From an uncultured Caulobacterales bacterium (GTDB lineage: Bacteria; Pseudomonadota; Alphaproteobacteria; Caulobacterales; Caulobacteraceae): a DNA stretch of 62,899 nt. This document shows positions 46,377-53,834 of this stretch, in pieces. Made by a program: the position numbers and the translations under genes. The number at the start of each line of letters is the position of its first letter. Positions within the stretch are counted from its first letter, which is position 1. The notes under the pieces were generated by a model. The model ran no database searches. It saw nothing but the letters and a program-made list of their open reading frames with translations, and was not told where the DNA came from. The stretch is from contig CAIUMD010000065.1 of the NCBI GenBank assembly GCA_903900155.1, forward strand, positions 1 through 62,899, in the 5' to 3' direction.

Positions 46377-46424
46377 CGAGCCTGCTTATCCATTTCGGAT
46401 GGATATCCGAAATGGGCAGGCTCG
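46377..46424. repeat. two-part hairpin upstream of the permease
   Basis: The outer arms CGAGCCTGC (46377-46385) and GCAGGCTCG (46416-46424) and the inner arms CCATTTCGGAT (46390-46400) and ATCCGAAATGG (46405-46415) stack with a TTAT bulge. It lies between the stop of the exporter gene and the permease start, both minus strand, and is similar in design to the hairpin at 21692-21727. It may insulate the two genes. Confidence 0.7.
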
Positions 46425-46471
46425 TGGAGCGGACCATGGAGCGCGTTTCGTGCTCCGCCAAGCCTTGATCT

Positions 46472-47473
46472 TTAGAAGAAAATTCTCGTCAGAGCGTAGG
46501 CCAGCACGGCGACGGCGACTGTGACCGTTCCCAGCATGACGGCGAGCTTCGGCTTGACCTCCAGCAGGGCCTTGGGCCCCAGCTTGGCCGAGATGGCGCC
46601 GACGCCGGCCAGCAGCAGGAAGCTGGAGCAGGCCGTTAGCATCGAGACCGCGGCGGCCGGGATCAGATTCAGTCCGCGCGCTGCGGCGAGAGCCGCAAAG
46701 CCCAAGACAAAGAGCGGCGGGGCTTTGATCCCCGAGACGACGCCGCCCTCCTTGCTGCGCATCAGCATGAAGCCGATCAGCATCACCGCCGGGCCCAGCC
46801 AGACGATGCGGGCCAGCTTGGCCAGGGCCGCCGTGCTGGCGGCCTCGGGCGACACCGAGGCTCCAGCGCCGGCCACCTGGGCGACGTCGTGGATCGACAG
46901 GCCGAAAAATACCCCGGCCTGGTGGGCGGTCAGGCCCAGGGCGTGGGCCAGCGGCGGATAGGCCAGCATGGCCACGGTCGAGAGAAGGTTGACGCCGACG
47001 ATCACAAGCGCCGTGGTGCGCTGGTTGGCGGGGCTGGCGGGCGCGGCTTGCGACGCGGCGAGAGCCGCAGAAGCGCCGCAGATCGAACAGGCGGCGGCGG
47101 CGATCAGGGCCTCGGCGAACGGCAGGCCCAGCGCCACGCCGGCGGCCGCGCCGATGGCCAGGCCGCCCAACACCACGACGCCGCTGGCCAGGACGGCCGG
47201 ACCGCCCAGGGCCGCGAACTCGGCCCAGCTGATCTGGGCGCCCATCATGGCCACACCGAGACGAAGGCCCGGCTTGGCGAACACATCGAGACCCGCGCCC
47301 AACTGCGCCTGCAGGCCCAGCGCGCCCAGCATCATGCCCAGCACCACCGCGATCAGCGGGGCGGGCGCGTGCAGACTCGCAGCCAGCAGCTTGGCCAGCA
47401 CCGCCAGCAGCACCCCGGCCACCAGGCCAGGGCCCAGGCGGCCGGCGCTAAGACGCAGGGCGGCGACAGTCAT
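46472..47473 (-). CDS. YeiH/UPF0324 family putative exporter
   Basis: About 333 residues from ATG 47473, overlapping the upstream small gene by four bases (ATGA). Around ten membrane segments; family motifs include PLIAVVLGMMLGALG, GLRLGVAMMGAQIS, CSICGASAALAASQA and FFGLSIHDVAQVAGAG. UPF0324/YeiH proteins are often annotated as putative sulfate exporters and are linked to sulfur compound release, but the evidence is thin. The gene pair is divergent from an Lrp/AsnC regulator, which suggests an amino-acid- or sulfonate-related substrate. Confidence 0.9.
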   Translation of the reverse strand: MTVAALRLSAGRLGPGLVAGVLLAVLAKLLAASLHAPAPLIAVVLGMMLGALGLQAQLGAGLDVFAKPGLRLGVAMMGAQISWAEFAALGGPAVLASGVVVLGGLAIGAAAGVALGLPFAEALIAAAACSICGASAALAASQAAPASPANQRTTALVIVGVNLLSTVAMLAYPPLAHALGLTAHQAGVFFGLSIHDVAQVAGAGASVSPEAASTAALAKLARIVWLGPAVMLIGFMLMRSKEGGVVSGIKAPPLFVLGFAALAAARGLNLIPAAAVSMLTACSSFLLLAGVGAISAKLGPKALLEVKPKLAVMLGTVTVAVAVLAYALTRIFF

Positions 47474-47730
47474 CCGCGAACGGCTTCGCCGCGGGGGAAG
47501 TGGGCGTCGGCGGCGTGAGACTCGGCCTGCGCGCAACGGTTCGACAGACGCTCGTTCAGGCGACGCACCGTCTGGCTGCCGGTGCGCTCGAAGGCGAAGG
47601 GCAGGACGCCGTGGACGATGCAGGCCAGGCCCGCGCCCAGCAGGGTGAAGCCGAAGCTCCAGGCCACGCCCATGTGCTCGCCATAGGTCTCGCCGACCGA
47701 CTTGGGATGACGGGTGAACGACAGGTCCAT
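47470..47730 (-). CDS. small DUF6356-like membrane protein
   Basis: 86 residues. The N-terminal FTRHPKSVGETYGEHMGVAWSFGFTLLGAGLACIVHGVLPFAF pattern (one membrane segment after an HPxSVGETYxEH motif) matches a small family that I recall as DUF6356. The C-terminal part is charged and cytosolic (RRLNERLSNRC). It is the first gene of a two-gene operon with the YeiH-type exporter. Confidence 0.8.
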   Translation of the reverse strand: MDLSFTRHPKSVGETYGEHMGVAWSFGFTLLGAGLACIVHGVLPFAFERTGSQTVRRLNERLSNRCAQAESHAADAHFPRGEAVRG

Positions 47731-47760
47731 GGACGCCTCGCGGGTTTGCCGAGGCTCTCT

Positions 47761-47832
47761 AGAATGGCGAGGATTCGGAGAAAGGCATTACTAGATTACA
47801 CGCCGATCCGAGCGTAGAGAGAATTCCATTCT
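47761..47832. promoter_or_regulatory. divergent promoter with AGAAT...ATTC(T) repeats, candidate Lrp-type sites
   Basis: AGAATTCCATTCT (47820-47832) is an inverted repeat of AGAAT around three bases, and AGAATGGCGAGGATTC (47761-47776) repeats the halves with wider spacing. Both lie in the 122-base gap between the exporter operon and the Lrp/AsnC gene. Lrp/AsnC proteins bind such degenerate A/T-edged repeats, often several in phase, so local autoregulation and operon control are likely. Confidence 0.45.
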
Positions 47833-47852
47833 TCGATTGTGGAGCTTTGGAG

Positions 47853-48320
47853 ATGATCGATCTCGACCAAATTGACCGGCGCATCCTGGCCATTCTCCAG
47901 GAGGACGCCACGGTCGCGATCGCCGACATCGCCGAGCGGGTTGGCCTGACCCAGACGCCGTGCTGGAAGCGGGTCAAGCGCCTGCAGGACGCCGGGGTGA
48001 TCACCGCCCGCGTCGCCCTGCTGGATCGCGAAGCCCTGGACCTGGGGCTGACCGTCTTCGTGGCCGTGAAGACAGGTCGCCACGACGAGGCCTGGCTGGA
48101 GACCTTCGCGGCCGGCGCCAAGGCGTTGCCAGAGGTGATCGAGTTCTACCGGATGAGCGGCGACGTCGACTACCTGCTCAAGGTCGTGGTGCGCGACATC
48201 GCCGCCTATGACCGCTTCTACAAGCGCCTGATCGCCACCGCCCCGCTGACCGACGTCTCGTCCAGCTTCGCGATGGAGCAGATCAAGTTCACGACGGCGC
48301 TGCCGATTTGCCCCACGTAG
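47853..48320 (+). CDS. Lrp/AsnC family transcriptional regulator
   Basis: About 155 residues; ATG at 47853 has GGAG eight bases upstream. The N-terminal winged helix-turn-helix (LDQIDRRILAILQEDATVAIADIAERVGLTQTPCWKRVKRLQDAGVI) is followed by the RAM ligand domain (LGLTVFVAVKTG, MSGDVDYLLKVVVRDIAAYDRFYKRLI). Members bind amino acids and control local transport or catabolic genes. It is divergent from the small membrane protein/exporter pair, its most likely target. Confidence 0.94.
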   Translation: MIDLDQIDRRILAILQEDATVAIADIAERVGLTQTPCWKRVKRLQDAGVITARVALLDREALDLGLTVFVAVKTGRHDEAWLETFAAGAKALPEVIEFYRMSGDVDYLLKVVVRDIAAYDRFYKRLIATAPLTDVSSSFAMEQIKFTTALPICPT

Positions 48321-48398
48321 TCTTAGCGCCTTGGGGGCGTCGCGCGGATGTCATGGTCGCGCTTCACTGAGGGCGCGGCTTTGGTGGAGTGACGGCTC

Positions 48399-49496
48399 AT
48401 GGACGCGACGCGGCGTGGACTTCTGATCGGCGGCGCGGCCCTCGCGCCTTCTCTCGCAATCGCGGAGACCTCGGTCGACCCGACCGCCCCGCCAGCCATC
48501 CGCGCCCACCTGGGCGTCACCGAGAATCCCTTCGGCCCCGCCCCCGCCGCCAAGAAGGCCGCCGCCGAGGCCCTGCTGGAAACGCCCTACTACGCCTGGG
48601 CGCTGGAGCCGCCGCTGGTCAAGCTGATCGCCCAGCGCGACGCTCTCGAGCCCGAGCAGGTCGGACTGTGCAACGGCTCGCTGGAGGCGCTGTCGCTGCT
48701 GTCGACGGCCTTCGGCAAGGGCGGCCCGATCGTCTCGGCCCGGCCCAGCTACGCCACGCCCCTGCTCTATGCCGAGCGCCAGGGCGCCAAGCTGGAATGG
48801 GTTCCGCTGGCCGCCGACCAGCAGATCGATCTGCCGGCCCTGGCCGCCCGCGCCCAGGCGACCAACGCCGGCGCGGTCTATGTCTGCAATCCCAACAACC
48901 CGACGGGCCTGCTGCTGGACGCCGAGTCCTTGCGGGCCTTCTGCATCGAGGTCGCCAAGACCCGGCCGGTGATCGTCGACGAGGCCTATATCGAGATCAG
49001 CCCGGATCCCGCGCGCAACTCGATGATGGACCTGGTCCGCGCCGGCCACGACGTGATCGTCGCCCGCACCTTCTCCAAGGTCTACGGCATGGCCGGCTTG
49101 CGGGTCGGCTTCATCGCCGCGCGTCCGGACCGGGTGAAGACGCTGAAAAGCATGATCCCGACCCACAAGGGCCGCCCGGGCCTGGCGGCGGCGGCGGCCT
49201 GCTATGGTGACCAGGCATATCTCTCGGGCGCCAAGGCCTATCTCGAGGGCTGCCGCAAGAAGATCTACGCGATCTGTGAGGCCAACGGCCTGAAGCACCT
49301 GCCCTCGTACGGCGCCTATGTCTTCGTCGACTGCGGCAAGCCGAACCTGGCCTTCCAGAAGACCCTGGCGGCCATGGGCGTCGAGGTGCGGGTGTTCGAC
49401 AGCCCCGCCCACCCGACCTGGATCCGCGTCGGCACGGCCAGCCCGGCGGAGTTGGACTACTTCGCGACGGTGCTGCCGAAAGCCCTCAAGGCCTAG
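48399..49496 (+). CDS. Tat-signalled class I/II PLP aminotransferase (HisC-like)
   Basis: 365 residues. The N-terminus MDATRRGLLIGGAALAPSLAIAE is a twin-arginine type signal, unusual for an aminotransferase. The catalytic fold follows: VTENPFGPAP, CNGSLEALSLL, YVCNPNNPTGLLL, IVDEAYIEIS, and FSKVYGMAGLRVGF, whose Lys binds PLP. The overall pattern is nearest to histidinol-phosphate aminotransferases. Tat transport of a cofactor-loaded enzyme is plausible. It is followed 54 bases later by a JmjC-like cupin gene on the same strand. Substrate unknown. Confidence 0.88.
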   Translation: MDATRRGLLIGGAALAPSLAIAETSVDPTAPPAIRAHLGVTENPFGPAPAAKKAAAEALLETPYYAWALEPPLVKLIAQRDALEPEQVGLCNGSLEALSLLSTAFGKGGPIVSARPSYATPLLYAERQGAKLEWVPLAADQQIDLPALAARAQATNAGAVYVCNPNNPTGLLLDAESLRAFCIEVAKTRPVIVDEAYIEISPDPARNSMMDLVRAGHDVIVARTFSKVYGMAGLRVGFIAARPDRVKTLKSMIPTHKGRPGLAAAAACYGDQAYLSGAKAYLEGCRKKIYAICEANGLKHLPSYGAYVFVDCGKPNLAFQKTLAAMGVEVRVFDSPAHPTWIRVGTASPAELDYFATVLPKALKA

Positions 49497-49550
49497 GCTT
49501 GGCGGCGGGAAGGACCTATTGGTCAGACCTCGTCTGATCAGTGACCCGTC

Positions 49551-50549
49551 ATGCCTGTAGTCGAAATGAACGCGGTCGACCCCGACCGCTTCCACCAGGA
49601 CATTGTCCCTGCCGCCCGGCCGGTCGTGTTCCCGGGTCTGGTCGCCCATTGGCCGGCCGTGGCCGCCGCGCGCCAGGGCGACGAGGCCCTGTTCGACTAC
49701 CTGGCCCGCTTCGACCGCCAGGAGCCCGTCGGCACGCTGATCGTCCCGCCCGAGGCCGGCGGGCGGTTCTTCTACAATAACGACCTGTCGGGCTTCAATT
49801 TCCAGGGCGGCCGGGCGCGGCTGGCCAAGAGCTTCGAGTTCCTGCTGGCCAATCGCGACGTCGAAAGGCCCGCGACGCTGGCGGCCCAGTCGATCTCGAC
49901 CCGCGCCCACCTGCCCGGCTTCGCGGCCGAGAATGTCTCGCCACTGCTGGCGCCCGAGGTCGAGCCGCTGCTGTGGCTGGGCAACCGGGTGATCGTCGCC
50001 GCCCACCAGGATCCGTACGAGAACCTGGCCTGCGTCGTGGCCGGCCGCCGCCGCTTCACCCTGTTTCCGCCCGAGGCGGTGGCCGACCTCTATATCGGCC
50101 CGTTCGAAAAGACCCCCGGCGGCCCGCCGATCAGCATGGTCTCGTTCGACGAGCCCGACCTGGAGCGCCACCCCAACTTCGCGCGGGCCCTGGAGGTCTC
50201 CGAGGTCGTCGAGTTGGAGCCCGGCGACGCGCTCTACATCCCGTACCTGTGGTGGCACCACGTGCGCTCGCTGGAGCCAGTGAACCTGTTGACCAACTAC
50301 TGGTGGTCCAGCGAGCCCGCCGGACACGGCCAGGCCATGGACGCTTTCCTCCACGCCGTGCTGGCCCTGCGCGCCCTGCCCGCCCACCAGCGCGCGGCGT
50401 GGAAGAGCACGTTCGATCACTATGTGTTCGGAGACCCCGACACGGCGACGGCGCACCTGCCCGGCAGCGTCCACGGCATGCTCGGCGAGCTCTCGCAAGA
50501 GGACGCCCAGCGCATCCGCAAGATGCTGGGGCAAAAGCTCTCCGGTTGA
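49551..50549 (+). CDS. cupin-8/JmjC-like Fe(II)/2-oxoglutarate oxygenase
   Basis: 332 residues. The N-terminal PVVFPGLVAHWPAV opening is typical of the cupin-8 family. The jelly-roll core has AHQDPYENLACVVAGRRRFTLFPP, with the HxD iron ligands, and LEPGDALYIPYLWWHHV, with the third histidine. Such proteins hydroxylate proteins or small molecules, and in Caulobacter and Xanthomonas they often accompany TonB receptors. No clear ribosome site is seen; ATG 49566 is an alternative start. The same-strand Tat aminotransferase upstream may belong to the same unit. Confidence 0.88.
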   Translation: MPVVEMNAVDPDRFHQDIVPAARPVVFPGLVAHWPAVAAARQGDEALFDYLARFDRQEPVGTLIVPPEAGGRFFYNNDLSGFNFQGGRARLAKSFEFLLANRDVERPATLAAQSISTRAHLPGFAAENVSPLLAPEVEPLLWLGNRVIVAAHQDPYENLACVVAGRRRFTLFPPEAVADLYIGPFEKTPGGPPISMVSFDEPDLERHPNFARALEVSEVVELEPGDALYIPYLWWHHVRSLEPVNLLTNYWWSSEPAGHGQAMDAFLHAVLALRALPAHQRAAWKSTFDHYVFGDPDTATAHLPGSVHGMLGELSQEDAQRIRKMLGQKLSG

Positions 50550-50582
50550 CGGCGAGCCATCAGCAAGGCTCAACTTGCGGTT

Positions 50583-51158
50583 ATGAAAGCCTCTCGCCGC
50601 ACGCTCTCGCTCGCAGCCGCCGCCACCGTCGTGGCCGCGGTCGGCATTCAGCAGGTCCGCGCCGCCGCGACGGTCGAGGCCGACTACTACAGTCCGCTGG
50701 AAGCCTTCGGCGATGTCTGCATCAAGTCGGCCGACCATGGCGAGATGCTGCGCAAAGTTCGGATCGAGGGATGGGAGCGCCTCGAGGGCGACGCCGTCCC
50801 GGCGATGGTGCAGGGCAACGGCATGGTCCGCCTGGCCGAGGTGCGTCGCGGCCAGATCGCTGGCCAGCCGGTGATCCTAGCGGTCGGCGAGTTGAGCGGG
50901 ACCTCGTTCTGCCACGTCTATTTCCACGCGGTCGACAAGGCCGCGATGGAAAAGCAGCTCCGCTATGTAAAGGTGCTGGGCTCGCCGCTCAGCCTGCCGG
51001 ATTTCCGAGGCCCGCTGAATTTCCCCGAAGGCTGGAGCGCCGTCGGCTGGCATCGCGTGGTGGGACAGGACTGGCGCGCCCTGCACTACAAGTTCGATCC
51101 CGACGGCCACGGCCCCAACGCCGCCTGGCAGTCGATCGAGATCACCCGGCAGGTCTAG
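50583..51158 (+). CDS. secreted protein of unknown function
   Basis: 191 residues with a signal peptide (MKASRRTLSLAAAATVVAAVGIQQVRA). The mature part starts AATVEADYYSPLEAFGDVCIKSADHGEML, has two cysteines (FGDVCIK and GTSFCHVYFH) and no recognisable catalytic motif. I do not recognise the family. It lies 33 bases after the cupin gene on the same strand and overlaps the next, convergent gene by four bases at its tail. Confidence 0.72.
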   Translation: MKASRRTLSLAAAATVVAAVGIQQVRAAATVEADYYSPLEAFGDVCIKSADHGEMLRKVRIEGWERLEGDAVPAMVQGNGMVRLAEVRRGQIAGQPVILAVGELSGTSFCHVYFHAVDKAAMEKQLRYVKVLGSPLSLPDFRGPLNFPEGWSAVGWHRVVGQDWRALHYKFDPDGHGPNAAWQSIEITRQV

Positions 51159-51370
51159 GGCTTTAACCGCGCGGCGACAGCGCGAGCCCCCAGGCTCACG
51201 CTCAGCATCAGCGCCAGCAATCCGAATTCTTCCAAAGCCAAGGCGCCCAGATAGGTCGCGGTCGGCGAGGTCGCCAGCTCCCGCTGCGCCAGGAACGCGA
51301 CGGTGTTGAGCGCCAGACCCGCGACGGCGTAGATCGCCAGCGCGCCCAAGCCTCGCCGCCAACTCACCAC
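51155..51370 (-). CDS. small two-helix membrane protein
   Basis: 71 residues, of which most lies in two membrane segments (LGALAIYAVAGLALNTVAFLA and LEEFGLLALMLSVSLGARAVA). It follows the PadR-associated membrane protein by 12 bases on the same strand and is probably the third gene of that operon. Its tail overlaps the convergent secreted-protein gene. No known family is recognised. Confidence 0.6.
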   Translation of the reverse strand: MVSWRRGLGALAIYAVAGLALNTVAFLAQRELATSPTATYLGALALEEFGLLALMLSVSLGARAVAARLKP

Positions 51371-51382
51371 GGCCGCGCCGAC

Positions 51383-51703
51383 TTAAAAGAGCCCTATGCC
51401 CGCCAGACTCCAGATCGCCAGGGGATCATCCCGAAGGCGCACGGCCACCGCCAGGCACGCCAGGGCAAGGCCGCAAGATCCCACGGCGATCACGAACCGC
51501 GCGCCGCGCGTCACGCCCTCGCCGCTGGTCAACTGCCAGCCGGCGGCGCTCCAGAGGCATCCGAGGGAAAAACCCAGCGCGTCGGCGTCGGCGACATGCT
51601 CCAGTTCGGCTCGCATGCCCTGCGCCAAGGATCGCCGCGTCGCCGGCGCCATCGACAGGGCCAAGGCGCAGAGCCTCCTTGCCAGCTTTCGGCTCATCGT
51701 CAT
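51383..51703 (-). CDS. PadR-associated small membrane protein
   Basis: About 106 residues, starting at ATG 51703, which overlaps the padR-type stop by four bases. The N-terminus is amphipathic (KLARRLCALALSMAPATRRSLAQGMRAEL) and there are two or three membrane segments (ALGFSLGCLWSAAGW, ARFVIAVGSCGLALACLAVAVRL, PLAIWSLAGIGLF). Short membrane proteins of this shape commonly follow PadR regulators in alphaproteobacteria; their job is unknown. Confidence 0.75.
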   Translation of the reverse strand: MTMSRKLARRLCALALSMAPATRRSLAQGMRAELEHVADADALGFSLGCLWSAAGWQLTSGEGVTRGARFVIAVGSCGLALACLAVAVRLRDDPLAIWSLAGIGLF

Positions 51704-52011
51704 GCGGGAACCTCCTCGTCGCGGCGGCCGCGACTGGCGCGGACAGGCCGAAGCGCCTGGGCCCGGGCGAAGGCCAGGCCGGCCGTGGTCAAGCGGTAGG
51801 CGTGGCGGGCCGGACGCCCCGGCTCCAGCGCGGCCCGCCACTGCGCCTCGAGCAGCCCCTGGTCGCTGAGCCGCGCCAGGGCCGGATACAGCGTCCCGGA
51901 CTTCACGCCGGTGGCCTTGCTGAGCTCATAGCCATAGCGCCAAGCTTGCGGCTGGTCGCTGAACTGGGCCAGCAACAGGCGGGTCTGACGGGATGCGTTG
52001 GCGGTCCTCAT
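51700..52011 (-). CDS. PadR-family transcriptional regulator
   Basis: About 103 residues from ATG 52011; the earlier ATG at 52017 falls inside the likely -10 element. It has a PadR winged helix: TRLLLAQFSDQPQAWRYGYELSKATGVKSGTLYPALARLSDQGLLEAQWR, then RHAYRLTTAGLAFARAQA. Such small PadR proteins repress their own operon and an adjacent membrane protein gene. The upstream palindrome lies between the -35 and -10 of its own promoter, which fits autorepression. Confidence 0.92.
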   Translation of the reverse strand: MRTANASRQTRLLLAQFSDQPQAWRYGYELSKATGVKSGTLYPALARLSDQGLLEAQWRAALEPGRPARHAYRLTTAGLAFARAQALRPVRASRGRRDEEVPA

Positions 52012-52016
52012 GTGCA

Positions 52017-52046
52017 TATAGCGACATATGTCGAGTTATGCGTCAA
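52017..52046 (-). promoter_or_regulatory. padR promoter with embedded palindromic operator, possibly leaderless
   Basis: On the minus strand, TTGACG (52046-52041) and GCTATA (52022-52017) are separated by 18 bases and form a Caulobacter-type sigma-73 promoter. The spacer holds the perfect palindrome CGACATATGTCG (52022-52033). The start codon comes only five bases after the -10 hexamer, so the transcript should begin at or next to the ATG. Confidence 0.65.
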
Positions 52047-52076
52047 GCGCATCCCCTGACGGTGCAGGGTCGCGGT

Positions 52077-52706
52077 CTATTCCGGCCAGAGGTCCTGGAT
52101 GTCGCCCTTGCGGTTCAGCATGTGGGTGGCGCGCTTGATGACCTGCAGCAGGCGCTCCTTCCGGCCGTCCTTGTCGTAGGTCAGGGTCGAGCGGGCTAGG
52201 CCTTCCAGCATGAAGCGGGCGAGGTCGCGACTGGCCTGGAAGCGGGGGCCGGCGCCGGCGTGCAGGATCTTCAGGAAGTGGTCGCCGGCCTGGGCGCGGT
52301 CGAACTCGGCCTGGGCCGGAGCCAGCAGGGCGTGGATGGCCGGGTCGGTGCGCCCGGCGGCCTCCAGCTCGGCAAACGCCGTGAACGGCACCGAGTGCAG
52401 CAGGTCCCAGTAGCTGTCGATCGCGTGCTCGGTGACGTCGGCGCCGCTGGGCAGGTTCTCGGCGGCGGCGCGGAACAGGGTCGAGCGTTCGGCCTGGATG
52501 TGGGCCACGGCGGCCTCGACCAGGGCCTCGCGGGTGGGAAAATGGTACAGCATCGCCCCGCGCGTCAGGCCCGCGGCGTCGGCGATCGCCGGGTTGGTGG
52601 CGGCGTGATAGCCGATCTCGGCGATCAGACGCATGGCCTGGTCCAGAATCCGCGCACGGGTCTTCTGCGACTTCGGGGTGTCCTTGGCGAGGCGGGCGGC
52701 GTCCAT
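52077..52706 (-). CDS. TetR-family transcriptional regulator
   Basis: 209 residues. The N-terminal helix-turn-helix (TRARILDQAMRLIAEIGYHAATNPAIADAAGLTRGAMLYHFPTREALVEAAVAHI) is standard TetR. The C-terminal ligand domain is not assignable. A 15-base perfect palindrome lies 23 bases upstream of its start and is its probable operator. The next gene in the divergent direction is the metallophosphoesterase, a possible target. Confidence 0.93.
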   Translation of the reverse strand: MDAARLAKDTPKSQKTRARILDQAMRLIAEIGYHAATNPAIADAAGLTRGAMLYHFPTREALVEAAVAHIQAERSTLFRAAAENLPSGADVTEHAIDSYWDLLHSVPFTAFAELEAAGRTDPAIHALLAPAQAEFDRAQAGDHFLKILHAGAGPRFQASRDLARFMLEGLARSTLTYDKDGRKERLLQVIKRATHMLNRKGDIQDLWPE

Positions 52707-52728
52707 CGGGGTGACTTAGTGCGGTCGA

Positions 52729-52743
52729 TGTTGCACTGCAACA
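52729..52743. promoter_or_regulatory. TGTTGCA-C-TGCAACA palindrome, candidate TetR operator
   Basis: Perfect seven-base arms flank one central base, lying 23 bases upstream of the TetR start, in the divergent region shared with the metallophosphoesterase. Length and position fit autoregulation. The remainder of 52744-52991 shows no other clear site. Confidence 0.7.
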
Positions 52744-52991
52744 GGCTTGCTTCTTCTTGGCGAACCCCAAGCGGCAAAAGGGGTTGCTATTGCGTCGAGT
52801 TTTTTGACGAATGCGCTGAAATTGAGCAGTTCTCGGTCCGACGTCGCGGAAGCTTCGCCACGACAACGGCAAATCGGCCGCACCGTCATTTCATTAAAGC
52901 GACACGCAATCAGCTTAATCGCCAGCCGTTGGCCGCTATCTTCCGCTCCGGGGACGGATTGATCTGGCGGCGTTCCAACGGGGGTTCGACC

Positions 52992-53834
52992 ATGAGCGCC
53001 GACGTCGCCGTTCGCCGCTACCGTTCCGTCTTCATCAGCGACCTGCATTTGGGGACGCGCGGGTGCCAGGCCGAGCTGCTGCTGGACTTCATCCGGCATA
53101 TCGAGTGCGAGAAGCTGTATCTGGTCGGTGACATCATCGACGGCTGGAAGCTGCGCAGCGGCTGGTTCTGGCCCCAAGCCCACAACGACGTGGTCCAGAA
53201 GATCCTGCGCATGGCCCGCAAGGGCACCGAGGTGATCTATGTCCCCGGCAACCACGACGACCGCGTCCGCGACTTCTGCGGCGTCCACTTCGGCGGCGTC
53301 ATCGTGGCCCGCGACGTGATCCACGAGACCGCCGACGGCAAGCGCTACCTGGTTGTCCATGGCGACGAGTTCGACGGCGTCGTTCAACACGCCAAGTGGC
53401 TCGCCTTCCTCGGGGATTGGTCCTATAGAACCATCCTCATGCTGAACACTCTGGTGAATCGCGCTCGTCGCCGCCTGGGGTTCGGCTACTGGAGTCTGTC
53501 GGCGTTTCTGAAGGTCAAGGTGAAGAACGCTTTGCAGTTCATCGAGAACTTCGAGGCCGCCGTGGCCGACGAAGCTCGGCGTCGGGGGGTGGACGGCGTG
53601 ATCTGTGGTCACATCCACAAGGCCGAGATGCGCGAGATCGACGGCATCCAGTACATCAATGACGGCGACTGGGTGGAAAGCTGCACGGCCCTGGCCGAGC
53701 ACGCCGACGGTCGCCTCGAGATCCTGGAGTGGGCCAAGCTGCGTTCGTGGTCGGTGATCGACCGCGCGCGCGCGCTTCCCGTTTCGGGAGCTGAAGCGGC
53801 CGACGAGCCGTTGCCGGAGCCCGCCGCCGCCTGA
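52992..53834 (+). CDS. metallophosphoesterase of the UDP-2,3-diacylglucosamine hydrolase-like family
   Basis: 280 residues from ATG 52992 (GGGGG eight bases upstream). The calcineurin-like metal site is complete: SDLHLGTRG, GDIIDGW, GNHDD, VVHGDEFD and GHIHKAEM. The overall family resembles LpxH-type hydrolases. Caulobacter is known to use the unrelated LpxI for the lipid A step, so this one probably acts on another lipid or nucleotide diphosphate substrate. It overlaps the glycosyltransferase gene by one base (TGATG), pointing to a joint role in envelope glycolipid synthesis. Confidence 0.9.
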   Translation: MSADVAVRRYRSVFISDLHLGTRGCQAELLLDFIRHIECEKLYLVGDIIDGWKLRSGWFWPQAHNDVVQKILRMARKGTEVIYVPGNHDDRVRDFCGVHFGGVIVARDVIHETADGKRYLVVHGDEFDGVVQHAKWLAFLGDWSYRTILMLNTLVNRARRRLGFGYWSLSAFLKVKVKNALQFIENFEAAVADEARRRGVDGVICGHIHKAEMREIDGIQYINDGDWVESCTALAEHADGRLEILEWAKLRSWSVIDRARALPVSGAEAADEPLPEPAAA

